A stretch of 64,000 nucleotides of DNA, from contig NZ_JAUFQN010000019.1 in assembly GCF_030409795.1 (NCBI RefSeq), positions 1,798,001-1,862,000 of the forward strand, written 5' to 3'. This document shows positions 48,698 to 57,264 of this stretch, piece by piece (position 1 is the first letter of the stretch; every line of letters starts with the position of its first letter). Position numbers and translations under genes: made by a program. The notes beneath the pieces were generated by a model, which saw only the letters and a program-made list of their open reading frames with translations, was not told the DNA's origin and ran no database searches. This stretch comes from Flavobacterium paronense (GTDB taxonomy: Bacteria > Bacteroidota > Bacteroidia > Flavobacteriales > Flavobacteriaceae).

Positions 48698-49672
48698 ATG
48701 AGTAAAGGACCAATTAGTCAATTTATAGAAAAACATTACCTTCATTTCAATGCAGCAGCACTAGTTGACGCTGCAAAAGGATATGAAGCACATTTACTTG
48801 ACAATGGTAAAATGTTGATTTCACTTGCTGGAGCCATGAGTACAGCTGAGCTGGGAAAATCATTAGCCGAAATGATTAGACAAGATAAAGTACATATTAT
48901 TTCTTGTACTGGGGCTAATTTGGAAGAAGACATTATGAATTTGGTAGCTCACAATTCTTATAAAAGAGTTCCAAATTATCGTGATTTAAGTCCGCAGGAA
49001 GAATGGGATTTATTAGAGAATCATTTCAATAGAGTTACTGATACTTGTATTCCCGAAGAAGAAGCGTTCCGCAGATTGCAATCGCATTTATATGACATTT
49101 GGAACAACGCCAACTCAAAAGGAGAACGTTATTTTCCACATGAATTCATGTATCAAATGATCAATTCGGGTGTGTTAGAACAATATTATGAAATTGACCC
49201 AAAAGATTCCTGGATGGTTGCTGCAGCCGAAAAGAATTTACCGATTGTAGTTCCAGGTTGGGAAGACAGCACTATGGGAAATATATTTGCTTCTTATTGT
49301 ATCAAAGGAGAATTCAATGCGACCACGATGAAAAGTGGAATCGAATATATGATGTGGCTAGCCGATTGGTATCCAAAAAATTCAACCGGAAAAGGTTTGG
49401 GCTTCTTTCAGATTGGTGGCGGAATTGCCGGAGATTTTCCAATTTGTGTGGTACCAATGCTGTATCAAGATATGGAAATGCATGAAGTTCCGTTTTGGAG
49501 TTATTTTTGCCAAATATCAGACTCAACTACCAGTTATGGTTCTTATTCAGGAGCTGTTCCTAATGAAAAAATTACCTGGGGAAAATTAGATATTCATACA
49601 CCTAAGTTTATAGTTGAATCAGATGCAACTATTGTTGTACCTTTAATCTTTGCTTACTTACTAGATTTATAA
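48698..49672 (+). CDS. Deoxyhypusine synthase-like protein
   Basis: The 324-residue protein has the DHS Rossmann fold with MLISLAGAMSTAELG (41-53), SCTGANLEED (69-78), PGWEDSTMGN (186-195) and KITWGK (291-296). By alignment to human DHS from memory, the catalytic Lys329 (K296 here), E323 (E290) and D238 (D190) are kept, but K287-H288 become G245-D246, D243 becomes N195, and D313/D316 become Y280/Y283. Bacteria lack eIF5A, so the substrate must differ; a homospermidine-synthase-like or other aminobutyl transfer is plausible. Position beside speA supports polyamine chemistry. Confidence 0.85.
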   Translation: MSKGPISQFIEKHYLHFNAAALVDAAKGYEAHLLDNGKMLISLAGAMSTAELGKSLAEMIRQDKVHIISCTGANLEEDIMNLVAHNSYKRVPNYRDLSPQEEWDLLENHFNRVTDTCIPEEEAFRRLQSHLYDIWNNANSKGERYFPHEFMYQMINSGVLEQYYEIDPKDSWMVAAAEKNLPIVVPGWEDSTMGNIFASYCIKGEFNATTMKSGIEYMMWLADWYPKNSTGKGLGFFQIGGGIAGDFPICVVPMLYQDMEMHEVPFWSYFCQISDSTTSYGSYSGAVPNEKITWGKLDIHTPKFIVESDATIVVPLIFAYLLDL

Positions 49673-49683
49673 AATGTTTTTTT

Positions 49684-50109
49684 ATGAGAAGAATTATTGT
49701 AGATTATGCTAAACTAACCGGTGACATTCTGAATTTATTAGTAGATAAGTTTCCAGAAGGTTACGACGATTCTGACATCATTCGTTTTAGAAATGCTCAA
49801 AACGAATTGATTGAAGCTGTTGAAGTCAAAACAGAAGACACTATTTACCTGGTAAAAGTGAGTACAAAATTGGCTAGTCGTATGGAAAAATATGACGAGG
49901 AAGATATTGACTCTGTTGTGGAACCAATTGATCCAATCAAAGGATTAGATGATGATGAAGATGCATTAACTGAAAGTGAAGATGATGAAGAAGAGGATTT
50001 ATTAAATGACAAAGGTGGGACCGACGATGGCGACGATGACGATGACGATGATGATTTTGAGACCTCAGATAACTTTGTAGAAGACGAAGACGAAGACGAC
50101 GAAGAATAG
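49684..50109 (+). CDS. Small protein with acidic tail
   Basis: A 141-residue cytoplasmic protein, 11 bases after the DHS-like gene and probably co-transcribed. Residues 1-70 form a folded part (MRRIIVDYAKLTGDILNLLVDKF, DDSDIIRFRNAQNELIEAVEVKT, YLVKVST). The remaining half is almost all Asp/Glu (runs of D of 8 residues), which is disordered and would bind cations or basic proteins, perhaps polyamines. The antisense strand gives a long Ser/His-like frame, which is an artefact. The function is unknown; it is seen in other flavobacteria at the same site. Confidence 0.75.
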   Translation: MRRIIVDYAKLTGDILNLLVDKFPEGYDDSDIIRFRNAQNELIEAVEVKTEDTIYLVKVSTKLASRMEKYDEEDIDSVVEPIDPIKGLDDDEDALTESEDDEEEDLLNDKGGTDDGDDDDDDDDFETSDNFVEDEDEDDEE

Positions 50110-50144
50110 AACAAAGCTTTAAGTTAGAAGCGTGAAGTATAAAA

Positions 50145-50182
50145 TATAAAATCCCAAATTCAATTGAGTTTGGGATTTTATA
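50145..50182. terminator. Bidirectional terminator between the acidic protein and DinB genes
   Basis: TATAAAATCCCAAA and TTTGGGATTTTATA pair over 14 bases around a 10-base loop with A/T runs on both sides. Confidence 0.88.
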
Positions 50183-50233
50183 TTTTAAATGAATTGACAA
50201 ATTCTTCGAGCTTCCCAGCTTATAAGTTACAGC

Positions 50234-50752
50234 TTAAAGATATCTTTCCTCAAAAACCCTTTGATGATGATTTTGATGTCCAATGATAGTAAATCCTAAT
50301 GCTCTAACCGAAATTTGATTATGCGAAGCGATTCCTATTCGCAATAATTCTTCGTTTGAAAATGATTTGAATAAAGATAAAGTGGCTTGTCTGACAACAG
50401 CCATTTCAGTCAATAATTCTTGAATGCTTCTTTTTGTAGCATTAGCTTGGTCAACATAATCATTCTCTTCAAATCCTGCTAATTCGGTTTTGTCGTTTCT
50501 GGCAAAGCGTAAGGCACGATAAGCAAATATTCTTTCAGCATCAATCAAGTGTTGGATAATATCTTTAATCGTCCATTTTCCTTCAGCATATCGGTAATCA
50601 AATTTATCCAACGGAATATTTTGAACAAATTTTATAAAGCGGTGCACAGAGATTTCAAGTTCTTCAATAAGTGTATATTCAATGGAAACTTGGTTAATAT
50701 AAGTACCAAAATTTCCTGCGAATTCTTTAGGTTGTAAATCGGATTGTTTCAT
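50234..50752 (-). CDS. DinB family protein
   Basis: A 172-residue four-helix bundle of the DinB/YfiT superfamily. Predicted metal-binding histidines are in WTIKDIIQHLIDAERIFAYR (H), and in IIGHQNHHQRVFEERYL at the C-terminus. Related proteins are metal-dependent hydrolases or thiol transferases; the family was named for DNA-damage-inducible genes, but the present protein need not have that role. Monocistronic or together with the TPR gene 70 bases upstream. Confidence 0.86.
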   Translation of the reverse strand: MKQSDLQPKEFAGNFGTYINQVSIEYTLIEELEISVHRFIKFVQNIPLDKFDYRYAEGKWTIKDIIQHLIDAERIFAYRALRFARNDKTELAGFEENDYVDQANATKRSIQELLTEMAVVRQATLSLFKSFSNEELLRIGIASHNQISVRALGFTIIGHQNHHQRVFEERYL

Positions 50753-50822
50753 GTAAATGATTTATTTGTGAAGCAAAGTTCACTATTTATTTTGTAAAAG
50801 CCTATGAAGAATATCTGTTCTT

Positions 50823-51494
50823 TTATAACTTTTTAGTTTGATATAAAGCCATCATCTCTTTTGCTTTTTCGGTTTGACCAATGCTTTCTAATGACTTAGC
50901 ATATCTAAAATAGTAAACAGGTTCTAATTCATCAGGGCAAAATTCAAATAGTTGTGAATACCATTTGGCAGCAGTAACTAAATTGTCAGCAAAAAAATGA
51001 TAATCTGCTACTGCCATTAGCATTTCTTCTGTTTTGTAACCTTTCTGTAAAACTCTTTCGTAGTTTTCTATTATTTTTATTTTGGCATACTGCAATTTCC
51101 CATCTGGAACAACTGAAATAACTTTAACAGGCTTTATAACATTTGCCGAAGTTGTAACAGCAGTAGTTGTCATTTTTTCTATAACTGGCAACTCTTCTTT
51201 TGGTTTAACATTTACATATTTTGGTTTTACAACTCTAGTATTGTCTGGCCCCAATTCATTTTTATCAACCAAATCTATATTTGAAACGGTATAAGTTGTT
51301 TTTCTACCACCAAATTTCATGTTTATTGTTTCTTCAACATCATAACCTTCAATTGCAACTTCATTTTTGGAAGTCTTATCGGATTTTGGTTGTACTTTTT
51401 CCGTTTTTTTAGTATGGGGCATTTTATCGTTCTTTTGTGAAAAAACACTTAGAAAGAAAAAACTGGCTATTAAGAGGAATGCAATTTTTTTCAT
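50823..51494 (-). CDS. Exported TPR-containing protein
   Basis: The 223-residue protein has a signal peptide (MKKIAFLLIASFFFLSVFSQ), a lysine-rich low-complexity stretch, a beta-rich section (NMKFGGRKTTYTVSNIDLV), and from about residue 140 two TPR-like helical hairpins (NYERVLQKGYKTEEMLMAVADYHFF, AAKWYSQLFEFCPDELEPVYYFRYAKSLESIG). In Bacteroidota, similar TPR segments precede OmpA-like proteins in gliding/porin-like loci. Here the gene ends after the TPR, with no OmpA domain. Likely periplasmic; function unknown. Confidence 0.7.
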   Translation of the reverse strand: MKKIAFLLIASFFFLSVFSQKNDKMPHTKKTEKVQPKSDKTSKNEVAIEGYDVEETINMKFGGRKTTYTVSNIDLVDKNELGPDNTRVVKPKYVNVKPKEELPVIEKMTTTAVTTSANVIKPVKVISVVPDGKLQYAKIKIIENYERVLQKGYKTEEMLMAVADYHFFADNLVTAAKWYSQLFEFCPDELEPVYYFRYAKSLESIGQTEKAKEMMALYQTKKL

Positions 51495-51624
51495 ATTAAC
51501 TCAATTAAGATTATTGGCAACATCAAAAAACCTCATCTAAGTTACGAAAACATAATGCTTCTTTAAATTTTTAAACAATAAATTATATTAAAAGACTTTA
51601 TTGAGTTAGAAAAAAAATCATTTA

Positions 51625-54210
51625 CTATGCTGAATTCCGGCTAGCATTTGTATTTCCAAAAAGTGATCGCGTTACTAATTTTTCATATACATTAAGTAAC
51701 TTTTCGTCAATTTTTTTATGCTTTTTCATTTCATTAATTTGCGAAGAAGCATATTGCTGAATTGCCAGTAAAGGCAATACAATTTGTTCTCTAACTGCAA
51801 TAGAGGCTTTACCATCAGGATAGTTTTCCATGAGTTCTTTATGTCCCGCAATTTTAAGCAACAACCTTTTGGTATCTAGAAATTCATCATAAATGATTTG
51901 CCAAAATTCACCAAACTCCTTATCTTCTTTCATATAAGCAGTTAATGGAAAAAAAGATTTTGCTAAAGACATGGCTGTATTTTCTAAAAGTGTTCTAAAA
52001 AATAAAGAGTCATCATAGAGTGTTTGCACTTTTTCCCATTGGTTTGTTGCTTCAAAATGTTTTAAAGCGGTACCAACACCAAAAAATCCGGGCACATTTT
52101 GTTTCATTTGACTCCATGCACTCACAAATGGAATGGCTCGCAAATCAGCAAAATTAAGTTGTTCAGATGCATTTCTCTTAGAAGGACGACTGCCAATATT
52201 CGTTTTTGAATAATATTTCAGCGTGCTCATTTGTTCCAAATAGGGAATAAACTTTGGATGCGATTTGAAATCAAGGTATTTTTGATAGCCAAGATTAGCA
52301 AGTTCATCAATTATTGATTTGTCATAAGCTGAAAGATTATTTTCGTCTTTATTAAAAACCTGATTTGCAACACCTGCACTCAACAAGTTTTCTAAATTGT
52401 AACGACAAGAATCCAATGTTCCAAAATTGGAACTAATTGTTTGCCCTTGCACTGTAACTTGTATTTCCTGATTTTCTATAGTCGAACCTAAGGACGCATA
52501 AAACTTGTGTGTTTTTCCACCTCCACGAGCTGGTGGACCGCCTCGACCATCAAAGAAAATAACTTTGATTCCGTGTTTTCGAGAAACTTCTGTTATGGTT
52601 TCTTTGGCTTTGAATATACTCCAATTTGCCATTAAATAACCTCCATCTTTGGTTCCGTCAGAAAAACCAAGCATCACCGTTTGCTTATCTTTTCGATGTT
52701 TAATGTGATTTCGATAGGCTGTATTTTCATACAATTGCTCCATGATTTCGTTTGCATTTTGCAAATCGTCTACCGATTCAAATAGCGGAACAATATCAAC
52801 AGTTGGACTTTCCCAGTCCAATAATCGAAACATGGCAAAAGTTTCAATAACATTTAGAGCACTTTCGTTGTTACTAATTATATATCGATTGCAACCTCTT
52901 TCCCCATTCTGTTTTTGAATTTCACGCATCAACTTTATAGTGTCAAGCGTAGATCGTGTTATTTGATTTTCAAAAAAATGATTGTTCAAATTAAATTGGA
53001 GTTTTGAAATAAAATCCATTTTATTTTCTTCGGAAAATGTATCAAAATCATTCGGAAAATAAAGTGTTTTCTCCTTTTTTAAAAAATCTAAAATATCATT
53101 AAAAACTTCATTGTGAATACGACTATTTTGACGAATATCTAAATCAGCAAAATGAAAACCAAACTGATTTATTTTTTGCAATAACATATTTATTTCATCC
53201 AAATACAAAGACTGATGCTCATTAATTATAATTTGTTTTATAATATTTAGATCATTATTTAACTCATCTAAAGAAATAAATAATTCACCTTGAGAATAAA
53301 AAACCGAACGATACAGCTTGTATTCCAAAGTGGCAATTATCGTATCAACTTGGTTGAAAGTTAATTTTCGCTTTAAAGCCCTTACATCAAAATAATAACA
53401 TTTGAGTATGGAAGTTCGTAGTCTTTTGGCAACTTTTTCAGTGATTTCGGGAGTTACAAACGGATTTCCATCTCTATCGCCACCAGGCCAAAAACCTAAA
53501 TTAATAATAGGATTTTCGATGATGTTACCATCAAATATATTTTTTTGCATATACTGCATCATCTCTCCAATAGTTTGATAAAAAACATTTTCGAGATACC
53601 AAATCAAACTCACAGCTTCATCGTATGGTGTTGGTTTTTCCTTTTTGATGAAAGGTGTTTTACCTAATTGTGCTAACAATTGTTTGATTTGCAATAAGTC
53701 GTTTTGGCGAATGGCTTCGGTCAAATCAGTGATTATGCCCAGAACTGAACCTGGATAAAATTGTGTAGGATGAGCCGTAAGCACAGTTCGAACGCTAAAG
53801 TTTTCCAAAAATTCAATTAGTTCTTCATGCTTGTCCTTAGCTTCTGATTTTTCTTTAATGTCGCGCAACGATCCTCTACCTTCAAGGTTATTTACAACCG
53901 AGAAAGCAGCATCTTCGATAGCATCAAAAAGCACAATTTGACGTTCAACATATTGAATAAATCGAAACATTAAATCGATTTTCATTTCATCTGAAGCATT
54001 ATCTAAATACTTTTCGGAAAAGAAATCTACAATCTGTTTTGGTGACCAATTCTTTTTAAAACCTGTTTCACAAACTTCTGAAAATAATGGTAACAAAACG
54101 CCTGTATTATCAATAGCATCAAAAGGTAACGTTATAAAAACGCTATTATATATATGGTACTTGGATAAAACATTTTGGTTGAAACGCTCAATTTTTGGTA
54201 AAGTATACAT
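51625..54210 (-). CDS. ppc: Phosphoenolpyruvate carboxylase
   Basis: I start at the ATG ending at 54210 (861 residues, MYTLPKIERFNQNVLSKYHIYNS); the longer frame from 54252 would begin within the terminator stem of the upstream gene. The active-site TAHPTQ (H147) replaces the usual TAHPTE; GFSDGTKDGG and FFDGRGGPPARGGG are the other loops. The His579 of E. coli FHGRGG is Asp554 here. The Arg-rich loop is present. It carboxylates PEP to oxaloacetate to refill the TCA cycle. Allosteric-site prediction is not possible from sequence. It is preceded by an Lrp-family regulator gene (54298-54780). Confidence 0.85.
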   Translation of the reverse strand: MYTLPKIERFNQNVLSKYHIYNSVFITLPFDAIDNTGVLLPLFSEVCETGFKKNWSPKQIVDFFSEKYLDNASDEMKIDLMFRFIQYVERQIVLFDAIEDAAFSVVNNLEGRGSLRDIKEKSEAKDKHEELIEFLENFSVRTVLTAHPTQFYPGSVLGIITDLTEAIRQNDLLQIKQLLAQLGKTPFIKKEKPTPYDEAVSLIWYLENVFYQTIGEMMQYMQKNIFDGNIIENPIINLGFWPGGDRDGNPFVTPEITEKVAKRLRTSILKCYYFDVRALKRKLTFNQVDTIIATLEYKLYRSVFYSQGELFISLDELNNDLNIIKQIIINEHQSLYLDEINMLLQKINQFGFHFADLDIRQNSRIHNEVFNDILDFLKKEKTLYFPNDFDTFSEENKMDFISKLQFNLNNHFFENQITRSTLDTIKLMREIQKQNGERGCNRYIISNNESALNVIETFAMFRLLDWESPTVDIVPLFESVDDLQNANEIMEQLYENTAYRNHIKHRKDKQTVMLGFSDGTKDGGYLMANWSIFKAKETITEVSRKHGIKVIFFDGRGGPPARGGGKTHKFYASLGSTIENQEIQVTVQGQTISSNFGTLDSCRYNLENLLSAGVANQVFNKDENNLSAYDKSIIDELANLGYQKYLDFKSHPKFIPYLEQMSTLKYYSKTNIGSRPSKRNASEQLNFADLRAIPFVSAWSQMKQNVPGFFGVGTALKHFEATNQWEKVQTLYDDSLFFRTLLENTAMSLAKSFFPLTAYMKEDKEFGEFWQIIYDEFLDTKRLLLKIAGHKELMENYPDGKASIAVREQIVLPLLAIQQYASSQINEMKKHKKIDEKLLNVYEKLVTRSLFGNTNASRNSA

Positions 54211-54244
54211 GGCTAAAACTTTAGGCATTAAATTAGTAAAAAAA

Positions 54245-54273
54245 AACCTCATTCGATGTTAAAGAATGAGGTT
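54245..54273 (-). terminator. Terminator of the Lrp gene
   Basis: AACCTCATTC and GAATGAGGTT form a perfect 10-bp stem with a 9-base loop and a T run on the minus strand. It lies between the Lrp gene and ppc, showing separate transcription. Confidence 0.85.
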
Positions 54274-54297
54274 AGAATTATATATCAATAATAGTTC

Positions 54298-54780
54298 TTA
54301 GTCTAATTCTTGGAAAATGGTATGCATCAAACGTTTTTTGTCGTTTATGCTTTCTTCTAATGAAATCATAGTTTCTGTTCTGTAAACACCATCAATATCA
54401 TCAAGCATAAAGATTACATCTTTAGCATGTTTGGTATCTTTTGCTCTAATTTTACAGAAGATGTTGAATTTTCCTGTAGTTACGTGAGCTACTGTCACAT
54501 AAGGAATTTCACTGATTCTTTCTAAAACAAATTTTGTTTGAGAAGTGTTATTCAAAAACACACCAACATAAGCAATAAAAGAATAGCCAAGTTTTTCATA
54601 ATCTAAAGACAATGAAGAACCCATTATAATGCCTTGGTCTTCCATTTTCTTTACCCTAACATGCACAGTTCCTGCTGAAATTAACAATTTTTTAGCAATA
54701 TCAGTAAATGGAATTCTGGTATTGTCAATCAGCATATCTAAGATTTGGTGGTCTACTTCGTCTAATTTAAACTTACTCAT
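54298..54780 (-). CDS. Lrp/AsnC family transcriptional regulator
   Basis: The 160-residue protein has an N-terminal winged HTH (DEVDHQILDMLIDNTRIPFTDIAKKLLISAGTVHVRVKKMED, about residues 6-47) and a C-terminal RAM/AsnC ligand-binding domain (YVGVFLNNTSQTKFVLERI ... GVYRTETMISLEES). Such regulators form octamers that respond to amino acids. The gene is next to ppc, so regulation of PEP carboxylase or other amino-acid-related genes is a possibility only. Terminates before ppc. Confidence 0.93.
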   Translation of the reverse strand: MSKFKLDEVDHQILDMLIDNTRIPFTDIAKKLLISAGTVHVRVKKMEDQGIIMGSSLSLDYEKLGYSFIAYVGVFLNNTSQTKFVLERISEIPYVTVAHVTTGKFNIFCKIRAKDTKHAKDVIFMLDDIDGVYRTETMISLEESINDKKRLMHTIFQELD

Positions 54781-54839
54781 AAAATATATTTTTATTAAAA
54801 CCCAATTTTAAAATTTAAAGTTCAAAAAAGAATAACTAA

Positions 54840-55979
54840 CTACTTGATATTTCCGTTAACTATTTGAATACTTTTTCCTAAATAAAAGTTAGCTTTCTTA
54901 TCTAAAATAGGAAAATTACTTTCGCCGTCGTAATAGGTTTCGTCTCTAGCGTCAATTTCTATATGACCAAAATAATTTTCTAAATTATCAATTTGAGCAA
55001 TCACTGCTTCAAAAGTTACTTTTTCGTTATTTAGAACTTCTTTGAACTGAGCAGCAAAATTGATAATTTTTTTGTTATTATCATAATTTATTTTAACATT
55101 TTTATAAACAAAATCATAAAAAACGACTTTATTTTGCGAAATTTTTAGGTAATTGCCAATTTCGTTGAGAACTATATCGTTTTCGTTTAAAAACTTGATT
55201 CCCGAAACTAAAGCGATAAAAATATATTTTCTGGAAATTTCTCTTTCATAATCGTTGGCAAAATGTCCTGCTTCAAAAAGTATTGTTGGCACATTTAAAT
55301 ATTGAAATGTATCTCCAACACAATTTATATTAAAAGAATCGTCAAACCGACCAACTTGATTTGGAATAAATTGCTGCAAAGTATTGTTCATCGACACAAT
55401 TATATTCATAGCTTTAATACGAACTTCATTGAGATCTCGATTTTCATTATAAGCTGGCGCTAAAAACGAAACTGTAGCTGAATGTCCTGATTCTCCGGCA
55501 CCATAAATAGTACGCTGGTCATGAAGATTATAACAATAATTGGGTTTAAATGCTTCGAATTCTTTTCTTAAAACTACACTTTCTGGTTGTGAAAGGTTTT
55601 GGGCATCACGGTTTAAATCTATTCCGTTGGCGTTTTCTCTGGTATATAATTTTGCTCCGTCAGGATTGAGCATCGGTAACAAACAAAAAGTAAAATTGTC
55701 TAGAAAGGAGTTGCTTTCTGTAGTATTAGAATCCAAAAAATTAATAAAATCAAATAGCGCTTTGGTTGTGGTGCTTTCGTTTCCGTGCATTTGTGACCAC
55801 ATTAAAATTTTATTTTTTCCAGTTCCGAACTGCAATTTGTATATCGGTTTACCCAAAACAGATTGACCAATAATTTCAGCCTTTTGTTTTAAAATCAAAG
55901 ATTCAATATGTTGCAATGTTATATAGCGACCGGAAATTGATTCTTCTTTGTATTGTTTATGCAGTTCTAAATAATTCAT
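54840..55979 (-). CDS. M14 family zinc carboxypeptidase
   Basis: I prefer the ATG at 55979 (379 residues, MNYLELHKQYKEESISG), which leaves 10 bases to the upstream gene; an earlier in-frame ATG at 56000 would overlap it. Motifs: MWSQMHGNEST (HxxE zinc pair), GIDLNRDA, YNLHDQRT (third ligand), TILFEAGHFAND (catalytic Glu). There is no signal peptide, so it is cytoplasmic, unlike many secreted M14 enzymes. It may cleave C-terminal residues of peptides or cell-wall peptides. C-terminal part (about 290-379) is a small beta region. Confidence 0.82.
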   Translation of the reverse strand: MNYLELHKQYKEESISGRYITLQHIESLILKQKAEIIGQSVLGKPIYKLQFGTGKNKILMWSQMHGNESTTTKALFDFINFLDSNTTESNSFLDNFTFCLLPMLNPDGAKLYTRENANGIDLNRDAQNLSQPESVVLRKEFEAFKPNYCYNLHDQRTIYGAGESGHSATVSFLAPAYNENRDLNEVRIKAMNIIVSMNNTLQQFIPNQVGRFDDSFNINCVGDTFQYLNVPTILFEAGHFANDYEREISRKYIFIALVSGIKFLNENDIVLNEIGNYLKISQNKVVFYDFVYKNVKINYDNNKKIINFAAQFKEVLNNEKVTFEAVIAQIDNLENYFGHIEIDARDETYYDGESNFPILDKKANFYLGKSIQIVNGNIK

Positions 55980-55989
55980 TTGTTTGGTT

Positions 55990-56541
55990 TTAAACTTCAA
56001 ATCCTCTTTCTGGGTTTTTGCCTTTAACTCCTTTATAGAAAGGTAAAATAACTTTCATATCTTCTTCATAATTGCCCGTTACGGTAAAAGGATTACCAAC
56101 TTTAACTTCCTTTTTGCCATAATCAAAAGCAACAGGAATAATAGGAACGTTTGCTTTTAGTGCAATATAATAAAATCCAGTTCGCAGTTCAGTTACTTTT
56201 TTGCGTGTTCCTTCGGGCGATAATGACAATCGAAAGGTTTCATGTTTACTGAATATCTCGGCAGTTGCATCTACGTTATTTTTGCCACCACTTCTGTCTA
56301 ATGGTGCACCACCAACACTTCTAAAATAATAACCAAACGGAAAAACAAACAATTCCTTTTTGCCCACAAAGTTGATTTCAACATTCATTATTCCACGAAC
56401 CAACAAGGCAATAAAAAAATCAACATTCGCAGTATGCGGAATAACGATAACAACGGACTTTTTGATTGACTTGTCAAGTGTGCCAATCAATTTCCAGCCA
56501 AGTAATTTAAAGAAAATAAATTTATAAAGTTGCTGCTTCAT
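55990..56541 (-). CDS. 1-Acylglycerol-3-phosphate acyltransferase-like
   Basis: A 183-residue protein of the PlsC/LPLAT family. The HX4D catalytic pair is H36/D41 in VIPHTANVDF, and the EGTR glycerol-phosphate site is at 110-113 in SLSPEGTRKK. A single hydrophobic N-terminal segment would anchor it at the membrane. Short members like this probably transfer an acyl chain to lysophospholipids or ornithine lipids. The start region is near the divergent spermidine synthase-like gene. Stop 10 bases before the carboxypeptidase start. Confidence 0.85.
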   Translation of the reverse strand: MKQQLYKFIFFKLLGWKLIGTLDKSIKKSVVIVIPHTANVDFFIALLVRGIMNVEINFVGKKELFVFPFGYYFRSVGGAPLDRSGGKNNVDATAEIFSKHETFRLSLSPEGTRKKVTELRTGFYYIALKANVPIIPVAFDYGKKEVKVGNPFTVTGNYEEDMKVILPFYKGVKGKNPERGFEV

Positions 56542-56601
56542 TCGGTTATATTTTTCGTAAATTTAGTGTTTCTGTCTTACTTTTGATAAAAATATTTATC
56601 G

Positions 56602-57264
56602 ATGATTCGAAAACTGTTTAGCTATTTTATTCCAATTAACGTTTACCAAAAAAAATCTGCGGTAAGCCAATCGCTTGAAGTAACTTGGAACAATGGCGAA
56701 TTAGTTTTAGACAGTAAAAGCACCAATTATTCGTATGGCAGCCTGCAACGGATTCTTAGAAAAGGCTTGAAATATATAGGTTTTGAACGCATTCGGAATT
56801 TTGAAAGCATTTTGGTTCTTGGCGTTGCCGGAGGAAGTGTGATTAAGACTTTGACTGATGAAATCAAATTTAAAGGAAAAATTACCGGTGTTGAAATTGA
56901 TGAAGCCATTATCAAAATTGCCAATGAATATTTTGAATTAAATAAAATCCCGAATCTGGAAATTGTGATTGATGATGCTTTTGAGTATGTATTGAAAACC
57001 AAATTAAAATACGATTTAATCATCATTGATATTTTTGAAGATGCTACTATGCCGAACTTTTTGTTTCAGGATTTTTTTATACAAAGAATAAACTCTTTAC
57101 TGAATCTGAACGGTTTTATTTTGTTCAATACAATGGTAATTGACAAAAAACAAGAAGAACGAAATCTAATTTATAAATCAAAATTTGGTGGCAATTATTC
57201 TTTACGAATGTACCCAAAAGTGGAAATACACAACGAATTGTTTACTATTAAAAAACTAAACTAA
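56602..57264 (+). CDS. Spermidine-synthase-like SAM-dependent protein
   Basis: The 220-residue protein has a Rossmann methyltransferase fold of the spermidine synthase type: ILVLGVAGGSVIKTL (SAM-loop variant of GGGDGG), ITGVEIDEAIIKIANEYF (acidic residue for ribose), IVIDDAFEYV and YDLIIIDIFED (YDxIxxD-like). It lacks the N-terminal spermidine synthase beta domain and the two acidic diamine-binding motifs are not complete. It may be a methyltransferase or an aminopropyl transferase of unknown target. Its stop overlaps the start of the K+ channel gene by 1 base, so the two are coupled. Confidence 0.78.
   Translation: MIRKLFSYFIPINVYQKKSAVSQSLEVTWNNGELVLDSKSTNYSYGSLQRILRKGLKYIGFERIRNFESILVLGVAGGSVIKTLTDEIKFKGKITGVEIDEAIIKIANEYFELNKIPNLEIVIDDAFEYVLKTKLKYDLIIIDIFEDATMPNFLFQDFFIQRINSLLNLNGFILFNTMVIDKKQEERNLIYKSKFGGNYSLRMYPKVEIHNELFTIKKLN

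Noticed and set aside
49845..50114. Minus-strand frame of 89 codons with long serine runs opposite the acidic-tail gene
   Set aside because: It is the antisense image of the Asp/Glu-rich (GAT/GAC/GAA) codons at 49930-50109. The plus-strand frame is the coherent gene.
54211..54252. Upstream ATG for ppc (14 extra residues)
   Set aside because: It lies in the stem of the Lrp terminator; the ATG at 54210 starts with the typical MYTLPK sequence.
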